Source of the DNA: Prorocentrum cordatum | Taxonomy: Eukaryota; Sar; Dinophyceae; Prorocentrales; Prorocentraceae | Assembly: GCA_963575745.1 (NCBI GenBank) | Contig: CAUYUJ010014263.1 | Coordinates: 193,604-257,603 of the forward strand | Length of the DNA stretch: 64,000 nt | Direction: 5' to 3' | Shown here: positions 1-9,401 of the stretch, one piece after another | Layout of the letters: each line of letters opens with the position of its first letter | Position numbering within the stretch: position 1 is the first letter of the stretch | Position numbers and translations under genes: made by a program | The notes under the pieces: generated by a model | What the model saw: the letters and a program-made list of their open reading frames with translations, nothing else | Database searches by the model: none | Told to the model about the DNA's origin: nothing

Positions 1-205
1 CTCGGCTATATTCCGCCTCCCCCACCCCTCCCCCCCTCGCCCACCATGCGCCCACTGCCGCTCACGGCCCAAACGTTACCTCCCCCCGCCGCCCCCTTCT
101 ATATTATCCCCAACGCGTGCTGTGGTTTGCGAGTGGCAGGCGAATCTGATTGAAAAAGGCCCTGGTAGAGGGAGAGGATAGAAGAAGGAAGACGACGCGC
201 CCAGA

Positions 206-497
206 GGCCCCGTCCGGGGAGCAGCGGTCTTCGGCTTGCCACAGCGGAGACCTCGGATATATATCCTTGGAATCCATGACTCTGTAGGCTGCGAGCCCAG
301 GCTTCGAAGACCTCCGAGGCCGCCGATCACGCGGGTGTCTCAGTTGTTGTCACCAGAGAAGGGCGAGCTCGAGGCTCGACCAACCAGAGAACACGACACC
401 CACGCCGCTCGAAATCTTCGGCGGGTGATCAGACGCCTGAAGAAGCAAGGTGCCAAGCCAGACAGGGAACCCTGGATTATCGACGTAGAGAATGCAG
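206..497 (+). CDS. C5-cytosine DNA methyltransferase, penultimate exon (motif VIII region)
   Basis: The frame open through 236-499 contains FGLPQRRPRIYILGIH, the conserved (F)G-x-PQ-x-R-x-R strand of cytosine-C5 methyltransferases that follows the target-recognition side of the catalytic domain. The exon start is not fixed: AG acceptors lie at about 203-204 and 223-224 and the frame is open before both. The exon ends in ...WIIDVENA and the frame then closes at 500-502. A GC-type donor after base 497 (CAG/GCTGAC) and an AG at 689-690 join this frame to the next exon in the correct phase. Motifs I, IV (catalytic PC) and VI are not visible, so the gene is either cut by the window edge or 5' truncated. 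Dinoflagellates are known to carry methyltransferases both as host genes and inside retrotransposons; no reverse transcriptase is seen next to this one. Confidence 0.7.
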
Positions 498-690
498 GCT
501 GACGCCTATCCGCACCATATTGCGCATCGCGTGTATCAGCACATGTGTAGCTACCTACATTGGTGCATACGCTCCGGTGTGCAAGTGCGTGTACAGATTG
601 CGCACGCTCGGCTTACGCGCGCACGCAACGACGCGAGAATCTACAAACATGCGCCCGCGCACCTACGCGCGCAGGCATGCATGTATGAAG

Positions 691-1043
691 TCATGCCCTT
701 AACACTTACAAAGGCTGCAAAGTTCAAAGCGGGGCAAGACGAAATTAACGCCTTTCTGCATCAACATGCAGTGGCGGATTCAACGGCGAAGTTCGTTACA
801 GCCTACCATGACTTCGCGCCAACTTTAACGTGGTCCCGGGGCGCGGGATTCTGGGTATCGTCACATAGGCGCCGGTTGCAAGCAGATGAGCTCTTCAGAC
901 TGCAAGGGATCGACCCAGCAATCGTGCAGCCAGTAGGATCAGCTTTGCAAATGGGACGCCTGGCAGGCAACGCCATGGCGCTGCCAATAGTGCAGCACGT
1001 CTTCGAGACGCTGGTTCCCTTGCTTTTTCCGCACTGTGGGTAA
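691..1043 (+). CDS. C5-cytosine DNA methyltransferase, last exon (motifs IX and X)
   Basis: This exon carries the C-terminal end of the methyltransferase fold. PTLTWSRGAGFWVSSHRRRL is followed by QADELFRLQG, the motif IX arginine-rich strand and helix, and then by GRLAGNAMALPIVQHVFETL, motif X (usual form x-x-x-GNA-x-x-P), which completes the AdoMet-binding site. Stop codon at 1041-1043. The preceding 193 bases (498-690) read as a phase-1 GC-AG intron. The same frame stays open back to 492, but residues before about position 691 look unlike protein. Order and spacing of VIII, IX and X are normal for the family. Whether the enzyme is active cannot be judged because the catalytic half is missing. 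Confidence 0.75.
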
Positions 1044-1449
1044 TGCATGCACCGGGGCTGATAATAATGTCTCCCAGAGCGCCTTCGCTTGCCCCGCTCT
1101 TCTGCCCCCTCGCCCTTGCGATCCTCCTCGATAGCTTGCCCTGCCCGCCGCTCTCTGCCTGACCCCTGGCGGCCCGAACCTTGCCGTCGGTGAAATCCAG
1201 GGGCGACCTTCGGGGCGCTCCCTTATCATCGGCCTTCGCAGTTGGCCTCAGAATCTGTACCCTTGCCTACCCCGCGCCTGACATGACGACAATAGAAAAA
1301 AAACACGTGCCCGTTGGGCCCTTCCAGCAAACCAAACGAAGAACGTCATTTCGAGCTGGGTCCAGCGGTTGCGACAATGTCGGTGACGAGCGCGCCAACT
1401 GGTCAGGACACAGTCGACTAAGCACCGCCCCCTCCGCATTTCCCATCGT
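1044..1449. other. intergenic spacer, no gene seen
   Basis: Mixed-composition DNA between the methyltransferase stop codon and the spliced-leader-like sequence. Short frames exist on both strands but none resembles a protein. Confidence 0.5.
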
Positions 1450-1472
1450 TCCGTAGCTGTTTTGGGCTTCAG
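1450..1472 (+). other. relic of the dinoflagellate spliced leader (DinoSL)
   Basis: The 23 bases begin TCCGTAGC and continue TTTTGG, then CT and CAG. Against the 22-nt DinoSL consensus I count 19 matching positions, two substitutions and three single-base indels. The site lies 62 bases upstream of the ATG of an intronless ORF. In dinoflagellates such relics mark genes re-created from trans-spliced mRNA. It ends in AG and is followed by a second, T-rich AG at 1493-1494 (TTATTTTGCAAG), either of which could serve as a new trans-splice acceptor. Confidence 0.55.
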
Positions 1473-1534
1473 TGCAATTTTGTTATTTTGCAAGTGGATT
1501 CGTTGCCCTGCGAGTGCGAACCAAACTCGTGAAT

Positions 1535-2356
1535 ATGTCCTCATCGAACGATGGAATGTCTGACGCCTCGAAGCCGTACAATAGATTGCTCCTCACTGAT
1601 TTTGAGCGGCAGCCAGCGCCGAACGACGCCTCATCTGCGGATGTGGTCAGACTCTATGTCGAAACGTGCAAGAACATGCAGGTCATGGTTGAGCAGGGGG
1701 CAAGAGGTCCGTTCTGGGAAATATCTGGATTGTGTTCTCGTACCAGCCGAATGTACACTGATTTGCTTTCTGATGATCAGAGTTTTGGTCTTGTAATGTG
1801 GGGTTCGCCGCACTGGGGGAGCAACTCAAGAGACGAGACGTGGAAGACCTGGAAAGATAGCGGCACGTTCAAAACAAACGCTTTCGAATCAATGTCATGG
1901 CACTCGGGGAAGGCATTCGTGTTGCAGACTTTCAACAAGGCCTACAAGGTTGAGTTCTGGAATCCAAGGTACCCAGGCCCGAAGGGCAACCCAGACACGA
2001 GGGAGCACAGAATGTTGTTATGCATGCCAGCTTATTGCAGATCGTATCGGCCGCTTGCGAGCGGCACCGACTACGTAGAAATAACCAGCGGAGAAGACGT
2101 CATGGTCGCATGCTTGGTGCCAGCGAGGTTTCGCCAAGCGCTGACGTTTGTCAACGAAAAGCTAGATCTTGGGATGACAATGCTATTGGTAGTGGAAATG
2201 TTTCACGAAAATCAGTTCGCCATCGAACTGGGGGGTCAATCATTCAGCCTCTCATACGAGATACACCTGGCCAGGGTGCACCGGCAATTCGAAGCCTTAT
2301 CAAGCGCCAGCAACGCAGCAGGCCGCTTCCAGGAGGTCAAGCGACAAGCGCAATGA
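1535..2356 (+). CDS. intronless hypothetical protein, 273 aa, probable retrogene
   Basis: The ATG at 1535 is chosen because it is the first ATG in frame; the frame is open upstream to 1472 only through a GTG, and the spliced-leader relic sits just ahead. The protein starts MSSSNDGMSDASKPYNRLLL and has balanced composition with spaced aromatic residues (for example SMSWHSGKAF, YKVEFWNPRYPGPKGNP), unlike the GC-driven spurious frames around it, so I take it as genuine. I do not recognise a domain, signal peptide or membrane segment. A short charged tail (FQEVKRQAQ) ends at the stop at 2354-2356. No poly(A) remnant or target-site duplication is obvious. The intact single-exon frame plus the leader relic point to reinsertion of a processed mRNA, old enough for the leader to diverge. 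Confidence 0.6.
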   Translation: MSSSNDGMSDASKPYNRLLLTDFERQPAPNDASSADVVRLYVETCKNMQVMVEQGARGPFWEISGLCSRTSRMYTDLLSDDQSFGLVMWGSPHWGSNSRDETWKTWKDSGTFKTNAFESMSWHSGKAFVLQTFNKAYKVEFWNPRYPGPKGNPDTREHRMLLCMPAYCRSYRPLASGTDYVEITSGEDVMVACLVPARFRQALTFVNEKLDLGMTMLLVVEMFHENQFAIELGGQSFSLSYEIHLARVHRQFEALSSASNAAGRFQEVKRQAQ

Positions 2357-3638
2357 TGTAACAATGCTATGGTATCATATTATTTGCGATGCCATTACTG
2401 AATTGAGCAATCGCCATTCGGCAAAAGCGGTAACTATAGATGACATCCGCCTTGCATCCGCGATTATGTTGAGTCGCTGTAGGCAAGATAACGAGTGAGA
2501 TCTCTTCGTTCCAGGGCAGGAAATCACAGCTGGAGCCTTGATACAGCATCTGGGCTTTCCACAATTTGAGAATCAGCAGTTCCTTTCTGTTCGCCTTCGC
2601 TAGTAGAATAGTTGAACTGCTCATATCTAGGGACCATATTTGCGCTTACAGGGATCCTGTGCAGCTCCTGCGCCTGGCATTCGCAAGGTAACTTGTCAGG
2701 GGCCGTGAGGAGTCAGTGGGGGGCCCACGAGTCAGGAAGAGAGGTCCAAGAGGAGCAAGATAGGATGCGGGATGGAAGACGGTCGGAGAGGGAGCAGGTA
2801 GATGGAATTACACATGCGGGAAGCAGCGCGTAACATAGTTAGGAACCAACAATCAACAAATAGTTAGGAATTCCGCATGCGGGAAGAGACACCAACAAAT
2901 AACAAGTAGCATAGTTAGGAATGGCCGACGCCTTTTCCTCCAGAAGCGTTCTGAATAGAAATTATATTAGATCCAGCTGTGGCCACGAGAAACCTGCTGC
3001 GTTTCGCCCTTCTTAAAACATGAAAGGAAAGAGCAAACATCCCAAACACTGCGAGCCCTCTCCCTTCTACTTCTCCTTCCAATGATCTCCCAATGCGCCT
3101 TCTCTGCCAGCTTCCCCATCTCATATACAGGTCAAACGTCCTATCCGCTCACGTCCATGCTGCGTTCTCTCCACCACGACGACTACGCCCCCTGTCTTCC
3201 TCGTCGATCCTGCTTCTCACCTGGCCCCTTACTATCTTTCCCTGTTCCAGTTCCCCGCATCCCCCCCCTGCATCCAGTGCTGCTCATCGGCGCAGGGGCG
3301 TCGCCAGTGCGCGATCGAGGAACGAGGTTCAGTGTTGTCTGGCAATATCTATGGAAGCGTTTGTCGTTGGCACCTCTGGAAACCGCTCGAACAACTGGCT
3401 CGCGTGGGCCCCGGGGGCGGGGGGGAGGGGGGGGGGGGGCCGTTTGGGGGGCCAGTTCTGCGAGGGTCGGTTTGGGAAGCGTAGGTCTCGGCGGGGGGGG
3501 GGCTCTTCTGGAGGAACGAACCCGCGCGCATCTCGTTGGCGGATGAGAGCGGGAGGCAGCCTGCAATGAGCATCTATATATAGCAGAAAATGTCGAGTGG
3601 CGAGACCCTCCCAGGCTGACGTCGACGTCTCCTCCTTC
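2357..3638. other. non-coding, two short direct repeats
   Basis: No convincing gene. Around 2811-2922 a unit containing CATGCGGGAAG, CAACAAATA and CATAGTTAGGAA occurs twice in imperfect tandem. From about 3400 the plus strand becomes strongly G-rich, and the overlapping frames there on both strands reflect composition only. Confidence 0.5.
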
Positions 3639-3662
3639 CCCCCCCCCCCCCCCCCCCCCCCC
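3639..3662. repeat. poly(C) tract
   Basis: Uninterrupted C run of about 24 bases. Length is unreliable in any assembly. Confidence 0.9.
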
Positions 3663-4031
3663 TGATGTTCCTAAAAGTTAACGACTCTATGCGTCAGGCG
3701 ACTCTGCATCCGCGCGGGAACATCGCGTGACACCTGAGAGATCTCTCGGCGCCATTAACCCTGGAACGTATTCGGGTGACCAAGGACATAGAATTTGCGC
3801 GACAGTGGTGAACTCCGCCATGGGGGACCAATGTGGAGGCCAATTTCCTTTGGGCGCTATTCGGAGATATTTCTAGGAGAGATTCTTGGAGAGCCGGATG
3901 CGATGCGTTGCATACTGGAGGGGCCGCTATAGGGTTCTTGAGTCCAGGGGCGTCTTGGGTCATGTTTGGACGTCGAACGAATGACGCTGCAAACGCGCTA
4001 ACTTGAATGGGGCGCAAATCCAATGAGAGCT
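3663..4031. other. non-coding spacer
   Basis: No recognisable gene or repeat. Frames on both strands are compositional. Confidence 0.5.
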
Positions 4032-4274
4032 TTGTGCTGCGAGCCCGTCGGGGAACATAAATCCAATGGGCGTTGGAGACGCACGAGGGGGGGGGGGTCT
4101 TGGAAATATCGAAAGGGGGCCAACATAAAGCCACCTGCGCCAATTGCAAACGCAGCGAAAGCAACGCTATGTAGGGGAGGCGCGCGAGTGAAGCGTAAAG
4201 GCAGTGGAAGAATGAGCGGCTGGTGCATGCATGGAGGGCGCAATCCAGGCAGCCTTCGCGAACTTGTTGACGAT
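4032..4274. repeat. 243-bp direct repeat, left copy
   Basis: From TTGTGCTGCGAGCCCG to GAACTTGTTGACGAT this segment recurs 506 bases downstream without any difference I can find. It flanks the left side of a T-rich block. Confidence 0.9.
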
Positions 4275-4537
4275 TTTTTTTTTTTTTTTTTTTTTGTTTA
4301 TTTTCTTTTTTTTTTTTTTTTTTTTTTTTGTTTTAGTTTTTGTTTTTTTTTTTGTTTTTTGTGTTTCTTTTTTTTTTTTTTTCTTTTTTGTTTTTTTTAT
4401 TTCTTTTTTTTTTTTGTTTTTTTTTTTTTTTTTTTTTTTACTTTTTTTTTTTGTTTTTTTTTTTTTTTTTTTTTTTTTGTTTTTTTTGTTTTTTTTTTAT
4501 TTTTTTTTAGTTTTTATTTTGTTTTTTTTTTTTTGTC
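4275..4537. repeat. T-rich block, 263 bp
   Basis: Almost pure T with isolated G, A or C every 5-30 bases. Its left edge is the exact end, and its right edge the exact start, of the two 243-bp repeats. This geometry fits either a real duplication around a homopolymer or a sequencing or assembly artefact. Confidence 0.85.
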
Positions 4538-4780
4538 TTGTGCTGCGAGCCCGTCGGGGAACATAAATCCAATGGGCGTTGGAGACGCACGAGGGGGGGG
4601 GGGTCTTGGAAATATCGAAAGGGGGCCAACATAAAGCCACCTGCGCCAATTGCAAACGCAGCGAAAGCAACGCTATGTAGGGGAGGCGCGCGAGTGAAGC
4701 GTAAAGGCAGTGGAAGAATGAGCGGCTGGTGCATGCATGGAGGGCGCAATCCAGGCAGCCTTCGCGAACTTGTTGACGAT
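4538..4780. repeat. 243-bp direct repeat, right copy
   Basis: Identical to 4032-4274 as far as can be read. After it the sequence continues into unrelated DNA (CCACCAGCTGG). Confidence 0.9.
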
Positions 4781-5680
4781 CCACCAGCTGGCCTTCGCGG
4801 GCGCAGGCGCCGCCGGGAGTCGAGAGGGGGGGGCTGCGAGAGATATGAGGGAGTCAGCAGCGTAGTAGTAGGCTGCAGGAGCTATAGGGATGACAGGGAC
4901 AAGAGGGAGGATCTGATGGAAAGGAATGAGGATGAATGGCCGAATAGAGAAGCATTGCAAAGGGTGGATCGAGGGGAAATGATGCTTGATACATCAAGAA
5001 GCCAGAAGGGTCGAGGACGAAAGGGGCTAGGTGCGCATATATGCGAACGCCAGAAAGTAAGTTGAACATTGGCAGGCAGAGGAAGATGGGCAAGAAGAGC
5101 TGGAGGGAAGCAGGGAGAAGAGCTGGAGGGAAGCAGGAGAAACAATCCAGGGCCATGATGAGATGATATTGCTGCTGAGCCTTGCTCCTTTTGCTGCTCT
5201 TCGAATGTGTTCAAAACCCTCGTCTTCAACCCCCCCCCCCCGCCCCGCGTTATGGCCGCGCGCAGGGGGGCCCGCGAACGAAGGCCGACGGCCGACGGCC
5301 GGCGCCAGCGAAGCCGACGACGAATTCGTAAACGAAGACGAATGAACATTGATGACGCCCATGCGCACACATACATGCACTAGGCTTCGCACGAGCTAGT
5401 GCTCGTCGCTCTCGGCGACTGGGCGCAGCTAGAGAATTTGGCGCGCGCGGATGCTTCTGACGCAAACGCAATGCAACACACGCGTCACCAGAGGCAAACA
5501 AATAATGAATGCGTTGTTCGGCTGCACAGGCAAAGAGCGACGCCAGTTACTACGCTCAAGTCGTGTTGCGTGCGGGCATTGCAGGAATATCGCAATGGTC
5601 AATATCTCGCGCTGTTGCATGTGCGGCGGTAGGACAATGGATTGCATGGGCGTCTCGTTTGTAGTTTTCAATTATTTCCA
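4781..5680. other. non-coding, purine-rich then mixed
   Basis: GGA/GAGG-rich plus strand to about 5150, a C run near 5230, then GC-rich DNA with GCCGACGGCC repeats near 5283. No protein-like frame recognised. Confidence 0.45.
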
Positions 5681-5681
5681 T

Positions 5682-5734
<53 letters not shown>

Positions 5735-5753
5735 CTACTACTTACTACTACTT
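5681..5753. repeat. (CTA)n microsatellite flanked by a 20-base duplication
   Basis: About 20 CTA units with one CTC. The flank CGTTTGTAGTTTTCAATTAT occurs on both sides (from about 5656 and 5756), so the array sits between direct repeats. Confidence 0.9.
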
Positions 5754-5775
5754 ATCGTTTGTAGTTTTCAATTAT

Positions 5776-6317
5776 TACCTGATGCAAATGCAACGCGGAT
5801 TATCTCAAACGCACGCATTCATAATATGTGCACTGCGCTATGACCTAGTGTGGTTCCGATGCTACACTGTAAGGTTACACGAACATGCATGATATTACAT
5901 GATTTTGTTGGCAATATTGCAAAGTATCATGTAATATCAGTAGTACGACATGAAACGCACAGAAAAGTTTACATTGTGAAAGATGCCGATCATTTACTCC
6001 CTGTGACAAAGGTTTTGGGAGGTTTATTTGGAATCGTGCAGGTTTATGTGCAGTCTATATGAATTCGTGACGGTTGTGAAAGGTTCATATGAATTCTTCC
6101 AGGTTTTCTGAGGTTTATATGAATAACCTCATATATATATATGTATCATGTGCTATTATGAATATATAAGCAGAAACAGTGATAATGCACTTCGTAACCA
6201 AGCGAAATCTGAAACGAAACCGCGACGAAACCGTCCGGCGTATCCATGGTATCTGCGTGGCCGGCGTGGAAGGTGCCGGGATGCGGGGCGACTTTTCTGA
6301 TTTCGGCGCGGCGGGGT
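5776..6317. other. AT-rich segment with two hairpins
   Basis: Much lower GC than the rest of the window. GATATTACATGA (5891-5902) pairs perfectly with TCATGTAATATC (5927-5938). GAGGTT (6110-6115) pairs with AACCTC (6125-6130) next to an AT run. Variants of AGGTTTATATGAATT recur between 6017 and 6125. Composition and inverted repeats suggest a decayed mobile element, but no ends are clear. Confidence 0.4.
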
Positions 6318-6320
6318 CCG

Positions 6321-6626
6321 ATGTCCCCGCTTTTGCGCCTGAAGGAGCTCCCATGTCCACGTTTTCGGGCTCCAACAGGAGCTCAATGTCCACGGTTTTG
6401 GGGCCGAGAACAAGTTTCCTTGTAAAAGCGCGAAATAGTTAATCGATATTTTTAAAGTTATTTTGCTCAAAATGCGCCAATGTCCACCTTTTTGGGCTCT
6501 GCGAGCCCAAATGTCCCTCTTTTCTGGGCTGGGCGAAACGCAATGTCCCTCGATCTGGGCCGCGTTAACCCCTCAATGTCCCTCGTTCCCCCCCCCCCCC
6601 CCCAAGATTCCCGATGTCCTCCTGCA
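6321..6626. repeat. degenerate ~32-bp tandem repeat
   Basis: ATGTCC followed by a C/T-rich stretch and GGGCTC-like bases starts at 6321, 6353, 6386, 6480, 6511, 6543, 6576 and 6614, a spacing of 31-33 bases except for one 94-base gap. A C run interrupts it near 6590. Confidence 0.7.
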
Positions 6627-6726
6627 TTGGCCCTGAACAACGGTTTTTTCGAAGCGGCACGACAGCTAAAATATGATCTCAAAGGGGGGCGGCGAGGGGC
6701 CATGCGATCATCTGCGCGCATGTGTG

Positions 6727-6750
6727 TATATATATATATATATATATACA
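6727..6750. repeat. (TA)n microsatellite
   Basis: About 12 TA units after TGTGTGTA. Confidence 0.85.
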
Positions 6751-6825
6751 TACGTTGACATCGTGATGGCCAGCGCGCCGACATCAAAGATCGCGAAATC
6801 AAGAAGCAAGATAAAGGACATAGAG

Positions 6826-7133
6826 TGTCATTAGAGGGACATCGAGGGACATAAAGGGACAAAAAGGGACATCAAGATAAACCGAACCGCCAGGGCAACG
6901 CGAGACAAAAAGTGACAAAGAGGGACAAACAGGGACAAAGAGGGACAACGAGGGACACAACGAGGGACAAAAAGGGACAAAAAGGGACAAAAAGGGACAA
7001 ACAGGGACAAACAGGGACAAAAAAGGACAAAGAGGGACATAAACAGACATCACAAACAAACAAAGAGGGACAAAAAGGGACAAAGAGGGACAAAAAGGGA
7101 CATAGAGGGACAACGAGGGACAGCGAGGGACAT
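6826..7133. repeat. 10-bp GGGACAAAGA-type minisatellite
   Basis: About 25 consecutive units of GGGACA plus four A/G-rich bases, mostly exactly 10 bases apart. The reverse strand reads TTTGTCCC repeats. Frames across it are only repeat-driven peptides. Confidence 0.9.
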
Positions 7134-7486
7134 CATTTCGCAATTTCGGATTGCATAAAACTTGGAAGCGGTTAAGGACACGCATGGAAACCAACGCAAC
7201 CATCGAAACAACCATGGAAAACACGGCACAACTACAAACATTACTCAGCATCGTCGTGTCATTCAGTATAAGAAAAGCATATGCTCACCAAGCCATAAAA
7301 GACAACTTCATGAATATTTTCGTTAGTTTCCGCGCCCGTGGACAGCAAGTGAGCCGCTCTGCCACAGGACGACAACATGTGCACTTCGGGATTGAATGTT
7401 TCTGTCGGTTTTCGAAACTTATGCAAACGGTAAAACGAAACATGTACCGTGCGTCAAACCACAACTGAGATCGAACGACGGATCGA
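7134..7486. other. non-coding spacer
   Basis: Lower-GC sequence without a recognised gene. A 105-residue plus frame ends at 7468 but has no family resemblance. Confidence 0.4.
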
Positions 7487-7714
7487 GTGTCCAAAACAAG
7501 ATCGACTCGAACATCCTCGGCAGTCATGTTCCGTCGAATGTCGGGTCGGGTCGCAGCCCTAATGTGCCGCCAGGTCAAGCTTCTCAAGATGATGCCCGAC
7601 ATCGTTGACTTCCAGGAGGCCTCCGTGCCGCGCGCGGCGATCTCCGGGGGTGGCCTGACAGCTAGCATGCCTGGGTCTGATGTGCCACACATACATAGTC
7701 AAGAGGAGGAGTAA
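7487..7714 (+). pseudogene. possible fragment of a LINE apurinic-type endonuclease
   Basis: A 75-residue frame contains LLKMMPDIVDFQEASVP and, after a short gap, ISGGGLTASM. In exonuclease-endonuclease-phosphatase domains of non-LTR retrotransposons the first metal-binding glutamate lies in a D-I-(V/I)-x-x-Q-E motif, followed by a glycine-rich strand of the form G-G-(V/L). The match is short and the rest of the domain is absent. It lies between two minisatellites. It could equally be chance. Confidence 0.25.
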
Positions 7715-7984
7715 AGGGATGTGAAGGAGGACGTGAGGGACATATGAGGAGCATCAACAATCGCACACAACATTAGCAGGACGGCGGGAGCCATGATAAT
7801 CTAGAGTTTTGGGAGCACCATTGCACAGATATCCCAACATAGCTCACGCGGCGTGCTCCCAATTTCGCACATGATGCTAAACGCGTAGACGCATATCAAG
7901 CAATGCATATCAATGCGTTACCGCCTACAACAAGCCTGTGAATGCACCTAGGATCTCGCGTGATTCTGTGGAGGCGGCAGGGGT

Positions 7985-8345
7985 CGTCAGCGATTCAGAG
8001 AAGCATCGAGGGACATCAAAGAATCACCCTGTGGGCGCCCTAAGACATCCCAGGACATCCAGGAACGTCCAAGAACATCCAAGGACAGCCAGGGACATCC
8101 AGGGACACCCAGGGACATACGGGGACATCCAGGGACATCCACGGACATCCTGGGACATCCAAGGACATTCAAGGACATCCAAGGACATTCAAGGACATCC
8201 AAGGACATTCAAGGACATACAGGGACATGTAGGGATATCCAGAGACATTATGGGACATCGAGGGACATCCAAAGACATCAAGGGACATCGAGGGACATCC
8301 AAGGACATCCAGGGACATGGCCAGGGACGCATCCAGGGACATCCA
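7985..8345. repeat. 10-bp GGACATCCAG-type minisatellite
   Basis: More than 30 units of (G)GGACATCCA with substitutions, mostly 9-11 bases apart. It shares the GGGACA core with 6826-7133 but differs in the spacer, so the two arrays look like relatives. Confidence 0.9.
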
Positions 8346-9401
8346 GGAATACATCCAGAGATGTACGAAGGGAAGCACATGTTGGATCCCACAAATAGCA
8401 GGCATCACCAAGCATACGACAGGATGCCAGGACACATATCTTAAGACATCGATATGAAGTCCGACCGAGGAATACTTGCCCAGGGACTCATGAATACCGC
8501 CAGAGGTAGTTATTGGACGATCGGCGCCAATGTGTATACAACGCGCGTGCTTGGGACCATCATGTCGCGCTTGCCGCGCTCGCTCTTTTGTTCTGCCGCA
8601 TTGTTGCCCAGGGCGCGGGAGATCTCCAACGAATGATGTCACCAGCAAGCAGGCAAGCAAAATGCTGAGTACGAAACGCACATGAGCACATGGCCACTAT
8701 CTCGTGGTATCGCAGTACTTGCTGACTGCGACACGCCACGCCGTGGCCGAAGAAATGGTGTCCTGCCGCAGCGCCGGAAGGGCCTCCATATGCCCCCAGC
8801 TGCTTCGCAGGCGTGCCTGTAAACTTCCCGGGACCACGTTGCTCGCGGGCGCCCTCTCTTTCTCTGGGTGGGAGGGGGGAGGGGGAGGGAGGAAAAGGGC
8901 TGGAGCACTGCGCAACGCACAGCGTCGTCACCTGGCTTTCTGGCGATGTCACCAGCATAGATACACAAATGAATACAGGTGCCGCCTACCCGCCACCCTG
9001 CCGCCATGCGCAGCTGCAGGGGTCACCAGGCGTTGAAATGTAGCCTGCGCTTCTCTCAGTTGGTATCCCCCTGAGGCCCGGTGAGAGTTCAGCAGAGAGT
9101 CCCCGGTGGCCTCCAGAGGGCCAAATGCAAGGGAGGTCCCATGTGAGGAGGGGGGCAACACATGCTTGTATTCTCCTGGCGGTGGGCGATGCGCCGGGCG
9201 CCAGATAGGCCCCCGCGCAAGCTCGCAAGAGGATGGCCCCGACAATATGCACCCCCATGCGCTCGCGAGGGCCTAAAGACCCGCCACGAAAACTCCATGG
9301 GCAATACCCGACCCCAAAACAAGGCACGCACACATGCATGCGTTCTGGTTTGTGTCCATACATACAAATATATACACATTTTTTGTTGGTGGTGCAACCG
9401 G
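8346..9401. other. non-coding; probable 3' intron or flank of the minus-strand gene
   Basis: No recognised gene. The minus-strand frame of the neighbouring gene stays open down to 9089, but its sequence stops resembling protein below about 9402, where CATACATACAAATATATACA-like DNA begins. Downstream exons of that gene may lie here unseen. Confidence 0.4.

Noticed and set aside
4231-4566. Phe-rich 111-residue frame
   Set aside because: Translation of the T-rich block.
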